Positions 8,977 to 18,502 of a stretch of 64,000 nt of DNA are shown here, piece after piece. The position numbers and the translations under genes are program-made. The first letter of the stretch is position 1; the number at the start of each line of letters is the position of its first letter. This stretch comes from Flagellatimonas centrodinii (lineage in GTDB: Bacteria > Pseudomonadota > Gammaproteobacteria > Nevskiales > Nevskiaceae). A model generated the notes under the pieces. It was not told the DNA's origin and did no database searches. It saw only the letters and a program-made list of their open reading frames with translations. The stretch covers positions 558,001 through 622,000 of the forward strand of contig NZ_CP092104.1 of NCBI RefSeq assembly GCF_016918765.2. Direction: 5' to 3'.

Positions 8977-9876
8977 CTAGGGGAGCACCAGACTCCACAA
9001 CGGCACGGTGACCAGTGACAACAGGATGCCGCAGCCGAGGACCGTGTTGGCCAGCGGCGGGTCGAGGCGATGCTGATCGGCGAGGATGGCCGCCGAGATC
9101 ATCGGTGCCATGGCGGTCTGCAGTACGCCGATCGACAGCACCGGCGCGGTCACGCCGGTGACCACGCCCAACCCCAGCGCCAGAACCGGCGCCAGCAACA
9201 ACTTCCATGACAGGGCGACCGCCACCGGCTGCCACTGGTCACGCCCCAGATGCAGCCGAAACCGCAACCCGACCGAGAACAGCGCCAGCGGCACCAACGT
9301 CCCGCCGATCCGCTGCAGCAGCGGCTCGAACCATGCCGGCCAGCCACCCGCCGCACCGACCAGCACACCGGCCACCAGCGCCAGAAAGGCGGGGAATAAC
9401 AGCACCCGTCGCAGCATCACTGACGCCGTCGCACGGGCGCCGCCGTACACCGACGCCACCAGCACCCCGCCGACGGCGAGCATGATGAAGCAGCCCAGCT
9501 GGTCGGCGACGACGCCGAGCGAAAGACCCTCGCGACCCCGCAGCATCTCCAGCAATGGGTAGCCCATGAACGACGTGTTTCCGAGCCCGCAGACCAGGAT
9601 CAGACCGCCAATGCTGGCGCGGGACCAGCCCAGGTGCGCCCCCACCACTGCGATCAGTACCCAGGCGCCGACGAACACGCCCCACTGGCTCAACACCAGA
9701 AACCAGAGCGAGGCGTCGAACTGCAGACCGGGGACGAGATCCAGAATCAACGCTGGCAGCGCGATCTGGATAACCCACCAGTTGAGCGCCTGGGCCAGGC
9801 CGATCGGCGGATGGGCATAGCGGGCAACGCCCGCGCCCAGGGCCAGGCACCCGATCAGCAACAGGAACGCGCTCAT
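8977..9876 (-). CDS. AEC-family auxin efflux carrier-like transporter
   Basis: 299 residues, about ten hydrophobic helices, with the broken-helix pattern and N-T-S-F-M-G-Y-P signature of the AEC family (inner-membrane carriers, some for malate or other organic acids). It is downstream of the malic enzyme gene on the same strand with a 58-bp gap, so an organic acid substrate would be plausible but is not shown by the sequence. Confidence 0.85.
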   Translation of the reverse strand: MSAFLLLIGCLALGAGVARYAHPPIGLAQALNWWVIQIALPALILDLVPGLQFDASLWFLVLSQWGVFVGAWVLIAVVGAHLGWSRASIGGLILVCGLGNTSFMGYPLLEMLRGREGLSLGVVADQLGCFIMLAVGGVLVASVYGGARATASVMLRRVLLFPAFLALVAGVLVGAAGGWPAWFEPLLQRIGGTLVPLALFSVGLRFRLHLGRDQWQPVAVALSWKLLLAPVLALGLGVVTGVTAPVLSIGVLQTAMAPMISAAILADQHRLDPPLANTVLGCGILLSLVTVPLWSLVLP

Positions 9877-9934
9877 GTCCGGTCCGTTCGCAAGTCCGCG
9901 ACGCAGGCTACGCGCCGGTGACCAGGCACACCAT

Positions 9935-12232
9935 TCACCCTTGGTCGGCCATCTGCTGGGCTTCCAGCACCGTCAACGCGGCCACGTTGATGATCCGCCG
10001 GACGGTCGCCGAGGGCGTGAGAATGTTGACCGGCGCCGCGCAGCCCAGCAGCAGCGGACCGATCGCCACATTCTGTCCGGCTGCGGTCTTCAGCAGGTTA
10101 TAGGCGATATTGGCCGCACCGAGGTTGGGCAGGATCAGTAGATTGGCGCTGCCGGTCAACGTCGACTCCGGCAGGATGCTCATGCGATGCGCCTCGTCGA
10201 GGGCGGCATCGCCGTGCATTTCGCCGTCGATCTCCAGGCCCGGCGCCTGATCGCGGATCAACGCCAATGCCTCGCGCATCTTTACCGCCGCGCCGTCGTC
10301 ATGGGTGCCGAAATTGGAATGCGACAGCAGTGCCGCTTTCGGCTCGATCCCGAAGCGGCGGATGGCCTTGGCCGCCATCAGGGTGATTTCAGCAATCTCC
10401 GCGGCACTGGGATCGAGGTTGACGTGGGTATCGGCGAGGAACAGCTGCCGGCCCGGCAGAATCAGGGCGTTCATCGCCGCATAGACGCTGGCACCGGCGC
10501 GGCGGCCGATGACCTGGTCGACGTACTTCAGGTGCAAGCCGGTGGTGCCGAAAGTGCCACAGACCAGCCCGTCGCCCTCGCCCTTCTTCAGCAGCATGGC
10601 GCCGATCAATGTGGTCCGGCGCCGCATCTCGATCTTGGCGAACTGCGCGGTCATGCCGCGGCGTGCCATGCGATCGCGATAGTCCTCCCAGTACTCGCGG
10701 TAGCGCGGATCGTATTCCGGGTTCACCACCTCGAAATGCTCACCGGCCTTGATCCGCAGGTTGTAGCGGGCAATGCGGCTTTCGATGACGGCCGGACGTC
10801 CCACCAGCACCGGTCGCGCCACCCGTTCATCGACCACCACCTGCACGGCGCGCAACACACGCTCTTCTTCGCCTTCGGCGAAGACGATGCGCTTGCGCTC
10901 GGGCGGCGCCCGTCGGGCGGCAGCGAATACCGGCTTCATCAGGGTGCCGCTGTGATGCACGAACTGCTGCAGTCGCTCGCGGTAGGCATCGAGATCATCG
11001 ATGGGCCGCAACGCAATCCCTTCGGCCATGGCCGCCTCGGCCACCGCCGGCGCAATCCGCACCAGCAGGCGCGGGTCGAAGGGCTTGGGGATCAGATACT
11101 CCGGCCCGAAAGCCAGCGAATGATTGCCGTAGGCACTGGCCACGGCGTCGTTGGCCTCTTCTCGTGCCAGCTGGGCGATGGCGTGCACGGTGGCAATCTC
11201 CATGCCGCGACTGATCCCGGTGGCACCGACATCAAGCGCGCCCCGGAACAGAAACGGGAAGCAGAGAACATTGTTGACCTGGTTCGGATAGTCGGTGCGA
11301 CCGGTGGCGATGACGGCGTCGTCGCGCACGGCCTTGACGTCTTCCGGGAGGATCTCTGGGCGCGGATTGGCCAGTGCGAACACAATCGGCCGGGCCGCCA
11401 TGCGCGCCACCATGTCAGGCTTCAACACACCACCGGCCGACAGCCCGAGGAACATGTCGGCGCCGTCAATCACCTCGGCCAGGGTGCGAGCCTCGGTCGG
11501 CTGTGCGAAGCGCGCCTTGTCCGGATCCATCAGTTCGGTGCGCCCCTGGTACACCACCCCGGCGAGGTCGGTGAGCCAGATATTGCGCTCGGGCACACCG
11601 AGGTCCACCAGCAGATCGACACAGGCCAGCGCCGCGGCCCCGGCACCACTCACCACCAGTTTGATGGCGTCAATCGCCTTGCCGGTCACCTCGAGTGCGT
11701 TGAGGGTGGCGGCGCCGACGATGATGGCGGTGCCGTGCTGGTCGTCATGGAACACCGGGATCTTCATCCGGCTGCGCAGCTGGCGCTCGACCTCGAAGCA
11801 CTCCGGCGCCTTGATGTCCTCCAGATTGATGCCGCCGAAGGTCGGCTCCAACGCCGCGATGATATCGACCAGTTTGGCGGGATCACGCTCGTCGAGCTCG
11901 ATGTCGAACACATCAATGCCTGCAAACTTCTTGAACAGGACCGCCTTGCCCTCCATCACCGGCTTGGCCGCCAGCGGTCCGATGTCACCCAGCCCGAGCA
12001 CTGCCGTGCCGTTGGTCACCACCGCCACCAGGTTGCCGCGGGCGGTGTAACGGAACGCATTGGTGGGGTCGCTGACGATCTCCTCACAGGCCGCCGCCAC
12101 ACCGGGCGAGTACGCCAGCGACAGGTCCCGCTGGTTGGTGAGCTGTTTGGTGGGGGTGACCGACAGTTTGCCGGGCACCGGCAGCGCGTGATATTCCAGC
12201 GCCGCCTCTCGCAGATTCTTTTCGGGGTTCAT
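9935..12232 (-). CDS. maeB: NADP-dependent malic enzyme with phosphotransacetylase-like domain
   Basis: 765 residues, matching the about 760 of fused MaeB enzymes. Residues 1 to about 430 are the malic enzyme ([15 protein letters not shown], Rossmann V-V-S-G-A-G-A-A-A). Residues about 430-765 are a phosphotransacetylase-like regulatory domain ([16 protein letters not shown]). It decarboxylates malate to pyruvate with NADPH formation. AAGGA lies seven bases before the ATG. A TATACT hexamer on the minus strand upstream may be the -10 box. Confidence 0.95.
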   Translation of the reverse strand: MNPEKNLREAALEYHALPVPGKLSVTPTKQLTNQRDLSLAYSPGVAAACEEIVSDPTNAFRYTARGNLVAVVTNGTAVLGLGDIGPLAAKPVMEGKAVLFKKFAGIDVFDIELDERDPAKLVDIIAALEPTFGGINLEDIKAPECFEVERQLRSRMKIPVFHDDQHGTAIIVGAATLNALEVTGKAIDAIKLVVSGAGAAALACVDLLVDLGVPERNIWLTDLAGVVYQGRTELMDPDKARFAQPTEARTLAEVIDGADMFLGLSAGGVLKPDMVARMAARPIVFALANPRPEILPEDVKAVRDDAVIATGRTDYPNQVNNVLCFPFLFRGALDVGATGISRGMEIATVHAIAQLAREEANDAVASAYGNHSLAFGPEYLIPKPFDPRLLVRIAPAVAEAAMAEGIALRPIDDLDAYRERLQQFVHHSGTLMKPVFAAARRAPPERKRIVFAEGEEERVLRAVQVVVDERVARPVLVGRPAVIESRIARYNLRIKAGEHFEVVNPEYDPRYREYWEDYRDRMARRGMTAQFAKIEMRRRTTLIGAMLLKKGEGDGLVCGTFGTTGLHLKYVDQVIGRRAGASVYAAMNALILPGRQLFLADTHVNLDPSAAEIAEITLMAAKAIRRFGIEPKAALLSHSNFGTHDDGAAVKMREALALIRDQAPGLEIDGEMHGDAALDEAHRMSILPESTLTGSANLLILPNLGAANIAYNLLKTAAGQNVAIGPLLLGCAAPVNILTPSATVRRIINVAALTVLEAQQMADQG

Positions 12233-12236
12233 GCCA

Positions 12237-12268
12237 GGTCCTTGGAACGGCCGAAAGTATAAAGGACC
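12237..12268. repeat. Inverted repeat over the maeB Shine-Dalgarno and putative -10
   Basis: GGTCCTT at 12237-12243 is perfectly repeated in inverted orientation as AAGGACC at 12262-12268, with 18 bases between. On the minus strand one arm contains the maeB Shine-Dalgarno (AAGGA) and the spacer holds a TATACT that could be the -10 box. If transcription starts further upstream, the arms could pair in the RNA and mask the ribosome binding site; otherwise it could be an operator or chance. Confidence 0.35.
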
Positions 12269-12306
12269 GGCCTCCCCCGAATGGATGAGCCAGTCCCCGC
12301 CCCCCG

Positions 12307-14196
12307 CTAACGCGGCGGCAGCCGTTGGAACTGGACGTCGGTCAACTGCACCATGCCGGCCAACCGTTGATCGAAGCGCAGCCTGATTTCGGCGAGGTGC
12401 CGCAGGTCCAGCGCGCTGTCCCGCCAGACCGCGGCATCGAGCCGGAACGGCACCATGTTGATCACCGTCTTGGCCCCGGTATCGCGCGCGCTGACGGTCA
12501 GGCCCGGCGGGAAATACAGGGCATCGGAAAAGGCACTGGCCCGTGCCGACACCTCGGTGCCGTGGGTATCGGTCAGGGTCAGGGTGAAATCCTGCCCCAG
12601 CGCGTTCACCGGCAGGACGCTGACCCCCATACGCAGCGACAACAGGTCGAACTCGTTGACGTCGACATCGCCGAGGTCGTAGCGCACTTGCGCCGCCGCC
12701 CCCAGCCAGTCGAGGAAGACCTGCGGCGCCTTCGAGATCGTGGCCGGTGACGGGCAGGCATCGGGCGCCAGCCCCAAAAGATCGGCGGTACTACTGCCGT
12801 TGGGCTCGCAGTGGCCGCTGCGCAGAACACCTTCGTAAGCGGTGGTAAGCCCTAGCGCATTGCTGACCAGGCTCTCCGAGGTCAGGGTGGTGTCAACCGT
12901 CAGCCGCCGGTCGGGCGGCTGATGAAACGCAAGATGAACAATGGCATCGCAACCGACCACACCGTCCGGGCAGGCGCCCGGGGGCAGCTGCTCACGGGCA
13001 TCCCAATAACCGGCAAAGGCGGTTTCACCGCCAACGAAACGCCGGAAAAAACTGCTCATGAGAAAGTGGCCCAACGCCCGCTGCTGGTCACGATCGAGAC
13101 GCCCGCTGACCGGGCTGGCGGTTGAACAGAACGGATCGAAGACGTTCAGCGCAGCATCGTCGTTGAACCAGAAGTCATTGAAGAAATTGTGGTTGGCCCC
13201 CATCACGGTCAACTGGTACTGCAAGCCCGACGTGTTGTCAGCCTGGTAGCGCACGTTGTCGTACATGTAGACCCCGTGCAACGTCGAGACATCGCCATCG
13301 CAATAGGGCGACAGGGTTGCCCACACCGTGTTGTCAGGCAGTTCGTTGCGGAAATCGGTGGGCGCCAGGGCGAACACCGCCACCAGCGCATGGGGGTCGT
13401 CGAAGTCGCCTTCGACCGGGCGGGCGCGGTTGAAGCGCACGGCCTTGCTCACGGCGTTTCCGCCCCGGGAGTGGCCCATCAGGCCAACGTGGGTGAAATC
13501 CAGTGCGCCCACCAGCGCGCTGAAATCCTGCCCGCCGAGGTCCACCCGGTAGGCCGAGGCCGGTTGCATGGCGATATCCCGGAACAGGTCGAGGTGATGC
13601 AGGATCAGTTCGGCCCGCGCGGTAATGCCCTGGTCGTTCGAGCCGGCATCCTGTGCGTTGATGTCGTTGGCGTCGATCGACAGCACCACGTAGCCCTGAC
13701 TCGCGAGGGTCTGTGCCAGATAGTCGTAGCCGCGATCGCTGCGGATCGCCACCCGACCGTCGGCCTCGCAGTCGGTGCCGCTGCTCTCCGAGCCGCCGGC
13801 ATCGCCGGTGGTCGAGCAGCTGCTGTGCCGTCCGTGCTGGAACAGCAACACCGGAAAGCCGCCAGCGGGCACCGGATGGTCGGCATCGACAAGCGGGTAG
13901 CGGACCACGCCCTTCACATCCATCGGCACCGGGAACACGGCGGCACGGGCGCCAGTGTCATCGACGGTGCGGGTACCGTCGATCGGCGCATAACGATAGT
14001 CACGGGCGTCGCTGACGGCATACGGGCCGGGCACCGTGACCTCAGGGGCGACGCCGGTGAAACGGGCAATCGGACCCTCGACGGCTGCGTCGTCCGACGC
14101 ACCAGCGCCCGTCAACGGCCCGCCGCTCTGACCACAGGCCGACACCATCACCAGCAGCGCCCCAAGGCTGCCGTTCCACGCCATCCCTCTGCCCAT
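12307..14196 (-). CDS. Large secreted lipoprotein of the alpha/beta-hydrolase fold
   Basis: 629 residues with a signal peptide ending in V-S-A-C, a good lipobox, so probably lipid-anchored and extracytoplasmic. It contains L-L-F-Q-H-G-R-H, G-Y-D-Y-L-A, V-L-S-I-D-A and the nucleophile elbow G-H-S-R-G-G-N, with a probable catalytic His in G-A-N-H-N-F-F. These are features of chlorophyllase/lipase-like secreted hydrolases. The C-terminal 200 residues look like a beta-rich accessory domain. ATG 14196 is preceded by GGAG five bases away. Substrate unknown. Confidence 0.75.
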   Translation of the reverse strand: MGRGMAWNGSLGALLVMVSACGQSGGPLTGAGASDDAAVEGPIARFTGVAPEVTVPGPYAVSDARDYRYAPIDGTRTVDDTGARAAVFPVPMDVKGVVRYPLVDADHPVPAGGFPVLLFQHGRHSSCSTTGDAGGSESSGTDCEADGRVAIRSDRGYDYLAQTLASQGYVVLSIDANDINAQDAGSNDQGITARAELILHHLDLFRDIAMQPASAYRVDLGGQDFSALVGALDFTHVGLMGHSRGGNAVSKAVRFNRARPVEGDFDDPHALVAVFALAPTDFRNELPDNTVWATLSPYCDGDVSTLHGVYMYDNVRYQADNTSGLQYQLTVMGANHNFFNDFWFNDDAALNVFDPFCSTASPVSGRLDRDQQRALGHFLMSSFFRRFVGGETAFAGYWDAREQLPPGACPDGVVGCDAIVHLAFHQPPDRRLTVDTTLTSESLVSNALGLTTAYEGVLRSGHCEPNGSSTADLLGLAPDACPSPATISKAPQVFLDWLGAAAQVRYDLGDVDVNEFDLLSLRMGVSVLPVNALGQDFTLTLTDTHGTEVSARASAFSDALYFPPGLTVSARDTGAKTVINMVPFRLDAAVWRDSALDLRHLAEIRLRFDQRLAGMVQLTDVQFQRLPPR

Positions 14197-14226
14197 CGTC
14201 ACTCCAGACCTGAAACCGGTGTCAGG

Positions 14227-14931
14227 TCACGCAAGGAGCGGGCCACGTGGCGGCGTCTCGTCGGCAACCATCCGATAGCCGATCCCGCGCACCGTCTCGA
14301 TGCGCAGGGGACCGTCGGTCGCCGTCAGCTTGCGGCGCAGCCGCCCGATGTACACATCGACGATGTTGGTCATCGGGTCCTCGGTCTGCCCCCACACCCG
14401 CCGGAGGATACGCTCCCGCGAGAACACCATTCCGGGCGACGCCATCAGCAACCGCAACAGGTCGAATTCCAGTGTCGTCAGCGCCACCGGCAGATCGCCA
14501 CGGCGCACCTCCCGGCGATCAACCGACAGGGTCAGGTCACCGAGGGTCAGGGCCTCCATCGCGGCGATGGCCGGTGGACGACGCCCCAGGGCTTCGATAC
14601 GGGCCAGCAGCTCGTCCAGATCAAACGGCTTGCCGAGATAATCGTCCGCACCGGCACGCAGCCCTTCGACGCGCTCGTCAACTTCGTACAGGGCCGTCAA
14701 CATCAGAATGCCAGCGCGCACGCCGCGGTGGCGCAGCAACCGACAGACCTCGAGGCCATCCATGCCCGGCAGCATCCGGTCGAGCAAGACCAGATCAGGC
14801 GGGTCTGCGGTCGCCGCTGCGATAGCGGCTGTGCCCTCGGCGACGGCACGACAGCGGTAGCCCTCGGCGGACAGCGCACGAACCAGGAACTGCCGCAGTT
14901 TGGCGTCGTCCTCGACGACCAGGATGTTCAC
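14227..14931 (-). CDS. OmpR/PhoB-family response regulator
   Basis: 234 residues: receiver domain with acidic pocket E-D-D, phospho-acceptor in L-L-D-R-M-L-P, switch Thr (L-T-A-L) and K-P-F; then a winged-helix Trans_reg_C domain ending R-G-I-G-Y-R-M. The GTG start overlaps the stop of the kinase gene by four bases (GTGA) with GGGAG just upstream, so the longer open frame is not needed. It is the DNA-binding output of the kinase encoded at 14928-16493; the target genes are unknown. Confidence 0.92.
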   Translation of the reverse strand: MNILVVEDDAKLRQFLVRALSAEGYRCRAVAEGTAAIAAATADPPDLVLLDRMLPGMDGLEVCRLLRHRGVRAGILMLTALYEVDERVEGLRAGADDYLGKPFDLDELLARIEALGRRPPAIAAMEALTLGDLTLSVDRREVRRGDLPVALTTLEFDLLRLLMASPGMVFSRERILRRVWGQTEDPMTNIVDVYIGRLRRKLTATDGPLRIETVRGIGYRMVADETPPRGPLLA

Positions 14932-16493
14932 GCTGGCTCCCGCGGGATCCGCACGGTCATGCGGGTTCCGGCGCCTGGCGCACTCGAGGCTTCGATCCGT
15001 CCGCCATGCGCCTCGACGATGGCCTTGGCGACAGCCAACCCCAATCCGACCCCCTGACTGGATTGATGCTCCGCGTTGGCACCACGAAAGAATCGTTCGA
15101 ACACGAATGGCAATTCCTCGGCCGCGATCCCAGGTCCTGCATCCTGGATCTCGAGGCGCAGATCTTCCGCATCGGCGTCGCAGTGCAGCTGTACGTCGCC
15201 CCCCTCCGGCGAGTAGCGCAGCGCATTGTCGAGCAGGATGCCGAGCAACTGCCGCAGGCGCTGCGGATCGGCGGTCCATGGCCGTGGCTGCTGGGCTGAC
15301 TGCCGGACCACCAGTTGCACCGGGCGGGCCCCGCGCAGGCCCTCGAACTGCTGCCGGGCCATCTCCACCAGGTCATCCAGGTGCATCACCCGACGACTCA
15401 AGCGGACGCTGCCGGCATCGACCCGGGCCACGAACAGCAGATCTTCCACCAGTGCAGTGAGCGACACCGACTGCTCGAGAATGCTTCGCAGTGCTTCACG
15501 ATAGTCGTCAGTGCTTCGCGATGCCGCCCGCAGCGCCACCTGCGCCTCACCGCGAATGATGGTCAGCGGCGTCCGCAGCTCGTGACTGACATCGGCCAGG
15601 AAGTGCCGTCGGCTGCCATCGGCATGCTTGAGTGTTTCGTTCAGCGCCTGCAGCTCGGCGGTGCGCGCTCGCACTGCCGACTCCAGTGCCAGCTGCGACT
15701 GTTCGCGCGTTTGCTGCCGCGCCTGAAGCTGTTCAGCCATGCTGTTGAAGGTCCCGGCGACCGCGTCGAACTCGGCATCGAACCCGCGGGGCAGGCGGTG
15801 GGTGGTGTCGCCACCGGCCAGCGCCTCGGCCCCGGTGCGCAAGGCTGTCAGGGGCCGGGAGATGCCGATGATCAGGCTGGCACTGGCCCAGATCGCCACG
15901 CCCACCATGACCAGCGCCAGCAGAAAGGAGATGATCAACAGCTGCTGATGGACCCCTTCCACCCGCCGGGTCATCGCGTCCACCACGCGCTGCTGCCGCG
16001 CCAGCGCGGCGTTCACCGCCTCGCGGAAGGCGATGTCGATGCGGTCCTCCAGCAGGGTCGCCACGGCGCGCGGATCCCGCGACTCGACCGACATGGCCAG
16101 CACCGCGTCGAACTCGCGGATGATGGTGGCGATCAATGCGTCGAGTGCGTCGGTATCCTCGACGGTGCCGCGGGTGGCCTCGATACCGAGTGCCTCCCGC
16201 TGTCGGTGTTCGAGATCACGGATACGGTTCAGCGACTCCTCGATCGCGGCCTGCTTGTTGCGGGCAACGATCTGGTTGGCGCGGGCACCCAGTACCACCT
16301 CGTCGGTGAGCTGCTTGAACAGGCGATAGGCACGCACCGACAAATGCAGGTGCTCCGACAGCAGGGAATGGGCGAGTGCGGCCTGCTCCAGGTGCCGGTC
16401 GGTCGCACGCACCGACCACGTCGCCAGCCCCGCGGAAAGCAGGACAATCGCAGCCGACAGCGCGGCAACGCCGAGGATCTTGTATCGGTACAT
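14928..16493 (-). CDS. Two-component sensor histidine kinase
   Basis: 521 residues. A first membrane helix (about 7-27), a helical extracytoplasmic sensor of about 155 residues, a second helix (about 188-212), HAMP, a coiled coil, HisKA with H-box S-H-E-L-R-T-P-L near residue 305, and HATPase_c with N-A-L-R-Y-S, D-A-G-P-G-I and G-L-G-L-A-V. The sensor region is all-helical, like four-helix-bundle ligand domains; the stimulus is unknown. Forms an operon with the downstream regulator. It is separated from the GST operon by a terminator. Confidence 0.92.
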   Translation of the reverse strand: MYRYKILGVAALSAAIVLLSAGLATWSVRATDRHLEQAALAHSLLSEHLHLSVRAYRLFKQLTDEVVLGARANQIVARNKQAAIEESLNRIRDLEHRQREALGIEATRGTVEDTDALDALIATIIREFDAVLAMSVESRDPRAVATLLEDRIDIAFREAVNAALARQQRVVDAMTRRVEGVHQQLLIISFLLALVMVGVAIWASASLIIGISRPLTALRTGAEALAGGDTTHRLPRGFDAEFDAVAGTFNSMAEQLQARQQTREQSQLALESAVRARTAELQALNETLKHADGSRRHFLADVSHELRTPLTIIRGEAQVALRAASRSTDDYREALRSILEQSVSLTALVEDLLFVARVDAGSVRLSRRVMHLDDLVEMARQQFEGLRGARPVQLVVRQSAQQPRPWTADPQRLRQLLGILLDNALRYSPEGGDVQLHCDADAEDLRLEIQDAGPGIAAEELPFVFERFFRGANAEHQSSQGVGLGLAVAKAIVEAHGGRIEASSAPGAGTRMTVRIPREPA

Positions 16494-16538
16494 CTCGCTA
16501 CTGTGCCGCGAAAGCCGTCGGTTTTCGCCTTAGACAGC

Positions 16539-16561
16539 AAAAGGCTGCTGACGGCAGCAGC
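16539..16561 (-). terminator. Intrinsic terminator after the GST pair
   Basis: On the minus strand a perfect 7-bp stem (GCTGCTG / CAGCAGC, 16544-16561) with a four-base loop is followed by C and TTTT, one or two bases after the stop of the long GST gene at 16563. This is a short but conventional Rho-independent terminator and separates the GST operon from the histidine kinase gene. Confidence 0.6.
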
Positions 16562-16562
16562 T

Positions 16563-17660
16563 TCAGTCGGACACGACGTGCAGTGCCATGCGCCGTACCC
16601 GTGGCGGCGGCGTGGCGAAGCGATCGGCTGCGCCAAGGGCTGTCAGCCACGCATCGCAGCTATGTCGTTCGGCGACGGTCAGCCCCTCGTACACGGCCTG
16701 CATTCGCTGCCACTTCCACAGCAGGAAACTGCGCCCGCGCAGCCGGTAGGGCCGTCCCCGCATCGGCACGGTGACCGGCCCGAGCAGCCGCGGCAGCCGG
16801 CGTCCGGGGCCGATGTCGCCGGCGATCTCCCGGTAGCGGTCGAGGCTGCCCGTCAGCAGCGGCCAGAACTCCTCGAAGACCGACGTCAGCATCGGCAGCA
16901 GTGTGTCGGGGATGGCGTCATCAGGCAGGAACTCACCCGGGGTGCCGCCCTCTGGCTGCTGCATCCGCCGCACCCAGGCCTGCAGATGCGGACGGCGGCC
17001 CACCAGTTCGCGGGCCGGATACGGATCCCGCCCCAGATGCGCATAGAGCGGCCCGATCAGGCCGAAGTCACCGAGACAGGGGCGTCCACCAAGCAGATAG
17101 GGGTACTGGGCGAAGTGGGCATCAAGCGCGTCACAGTGGAACTCGGTCCAGTCGACGATGGTGTCCCACTGCGGTGGCTTGACGCCCAGGCCGGGCAGGA
17201 AGCTTTGGGGCGTCATCGCCACCTTCTCTGCCAACAGATTCTTGATGAATCGGGGCGCGAACGGAATCAGGTTGTCGCCGGCTTCCGGCCGCAGCAGGCG
17301 GTCGAGGTTCTCGCTGAAGTTCCAGCGGTAGTGCATGGCGCTCGGCAGCCAGAACTCGTCGCCCCAGGCTTCCAACACGCTGGCGGCGAGGCGCTGCCGT
17401 GGCCCCGTGGGCAGCACCGACCGTTGGGGATGGCGGACCTCCAGTCGGTCGATGATGTCGGCGGTGTCCTGCCACCACTCGCCCTCCGGGGTCCGCAGCA
17501 CCGGCAGCACCAGCGCGCCCACCTTGCGTACCAGCCACGGCGCGGTCCACAGGCGCACGGTGCGCTCGTCGAAGGGCAGCTGCTTGTGCCGCAGGTAGGC
17601 GCGGGTCTTGCCGCTGTAGAGCGACATTTCCAGTGCAAAATGCTGATACCGCCTGGTCAT
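16563..17660 (-). CDS. Long glutathione S-transferase family protein
   Basis: 365 residues, much longer than the usual 200-230 of a GST. The N-terminus has a thioredoxin-like GST domain (S-G-K-T-R-A-Y-L-R-H-K, then V-L-P-V-L with cis-Pro). A helical GST C-terminal domain includes Y-L-L-G-G-R-P-C-L-G-D-F-G. About 100 extra residues follow, with a W-K-W-Q-R-M-Q segment. It is clearly a paralogue of the 384-residue protein at 22845-23999. I start at ATG 17660, one base after the upstream gst stop. Probably glutathione-dependent chemistry; substrate unknown. Confidence 0.75.
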   Translation of the reverse strand: MTRRYQHFALEMSLYSGKTRAYLRHKQLPFDERTVRLWTAPWLVRKVGALVLPVLRTPEGEWWQDTADIIDRLEVRHPQRSVLPTGPRQRLAASVLEAWGDEFWLPSAMHYRWNFSENLDRLLRPEAGDNLIPFAPRFIKNLLAEKVAMTPQSFLPGLGVKPPQWDTIVDWTEFHCDALDAHFAQYPYLLGGRPCLGDFGLIGPLYAHLGRDPYPARELVGRRPHLQAWVRRMQQPEGGTPGEFLPDDAIPDTLLPMLTSVFEEFWPLLTGSLDRYREIAGDIGPGRRLPRLLGPVTVPMRGRPYRLRGRSFLLWKWQRMQAVYEGLTVAERHSCDAWLTALGAADRFATPPPRVRRMALHVVSD

Positions 17661-17661
17661 C

Positions 17662-18342
17662 TCAGCGCCCCACCGTGGTGCGCGCGGCGCTGGCAAATGC
17701 CTTGGCGGTCTTTTCGTTGTCGAGATCCGGCAGCTTGAACGGGACCTCGATCCCCTTCACACAGGCCGGGCGTGCATACATCGCCTTGAGCCAGCGCTGC
17801 AGGTGCTCGAGACCCTCGATCGAGATGCCGGACCACTTGTGGATGCGCACCCAGGGCCAGGTGGCGATGTCGGCGATGGAGTAGTCGTCGGCGAGCCACT
17901 CGGAGGCCGCAAGGCGGCGATCGAGGACCTCGAACAGCCGCCGGCCCTCGTTGTGATAGCGGTCGATCACCGCCGGAATCTTCTCGGGAAAATAGCGGTA
18001 GAACACGTTGGCCTGCCCCATCATCGGGCCGACCCCGCCCATCTGGAACATCAGCCACTGCAGGACCCGCGAGCGGCCCTTGGCATCCGTCGGCATCAGC
18101 CGGCCGGTTTTTTCGGCCAGGTAGACCAGAATCGCCCCCGACTCGAACACCGCGAACCCGTCATTGTCATGATCGACCAGGGTCGGGATACGGCCGTTGG
18201 GATTCAACTTCAGGTAGTCCGGCGCGCGCTGTTCGCCGCCGAGAATGTTCACCGGCTTCACCGTATACGCCAGCCCCAGCTCTTCCAGGGCGATGGACAC
18301 CTTGTGGCCATTGGGGGTGGGGGCGGTGTAGAGATCGAACAT
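17662..18342 (-). CDS. Glutathione S-transferase, YfcG/Ure2p-like
   Basis: 226 residues. The N-terminal domain opens [13 protein letters not shown], the signature of the YfcG/Ure2p-like (Nu) class, in which T-P-N replaces the usual catalytic Tyr/Ser/Cys. It then has cis-Pro I-P-T-L-V-D and F-E-S-G-A-I. The C-terminal helical domain has [10 protein letters not shown]. Members use glutathione for disulfide reduction or conjugation. It is the first gene of a minus-strand pair with the long GST and is preceded by a promoter/operator that also faces the tetR gene. Confidence 0.93.
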   Translation of the reverse strand: MFDLYTAPTPNGHKVSIALEELGLAYTVKPVNILGGEQRAPDYLKLNPNGRIPTLVDHDNDGFAVFESGAILVYLAEKTGRLMPTDAKGRSRVLQWLMFQMGGVGPMMGQANVFYRYFPEKIPAVIDRYHNEGRRLFEVLDRRLAASEWLADDYSIADIATWPWVRIHKWSGISIEGLEHLQRWLKAMYARPACVKGIEVPFKLPDLDNEKTAKAFASAARTTVGR

Positions 18343-18382
18343 GGCGGCTCCGGTGGCGAATCGGCAAGGGAATGGATGGCAC

Positions 18383-18412
18383 AGTCTAATTTTGTTTTTT
18401 ACATAGTGTCAA
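18383..18412 (-). promoter_or_regulatory. Candidate sigma-70 promoter for the gst pair
   Basis: Minus strand: -35 TTGACA (18412-18407, perfect), an 18-bp spacer, and TAGACT (18388-18383, 4 of 6) as -10. It lies 41 bp before the gst ATG in an AT-rich patch that stands out from the GC-rich surroundings. The -35 box is inside the near-palindromic operator at 18398-18412. Confidence 0.5.
18398..18412. promoter_or_regulatory. Putative TetR operator A
   Basis: TTTACA-TAG-TGTCAA, an imperfect inverted repeat (half-sites TTTACA and TTGACA). Closely similar elements occur at 20644-20658 and 33481-33495; including flanks, this copy matches the 33481 copy at 15 of 19 positions. It lies between gst and tetR, the classical place for an autoregulatory TetR site. 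Binding by the adjacent TetR protein is inferred. Confidence 0.5.
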
Positions 18413-18502
18413 TATTGTGCGGAATCGTCAGCGGCACACGCCCTGAAGACGGATACCGCATAATTCGACGCTCAAACTTGTCGAGCTGTAAAGTCACGCC
18501 GG

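Noticed and set aside
10187-12262. Long open frame of 691 codons on the plus strand over maeB
   Set aside because: It is antisense to the clearly recognisable MaeB sequence and has no family features; long shadow frames are expected at this GC content.
13189-15057. Long plus-strand open frame of 622 codons
   Set aside because: It lies opposite the lipoprotein hydrolase and response regulator genes, whose motifs are unambiguous; the frame is compositionally biased without domains.
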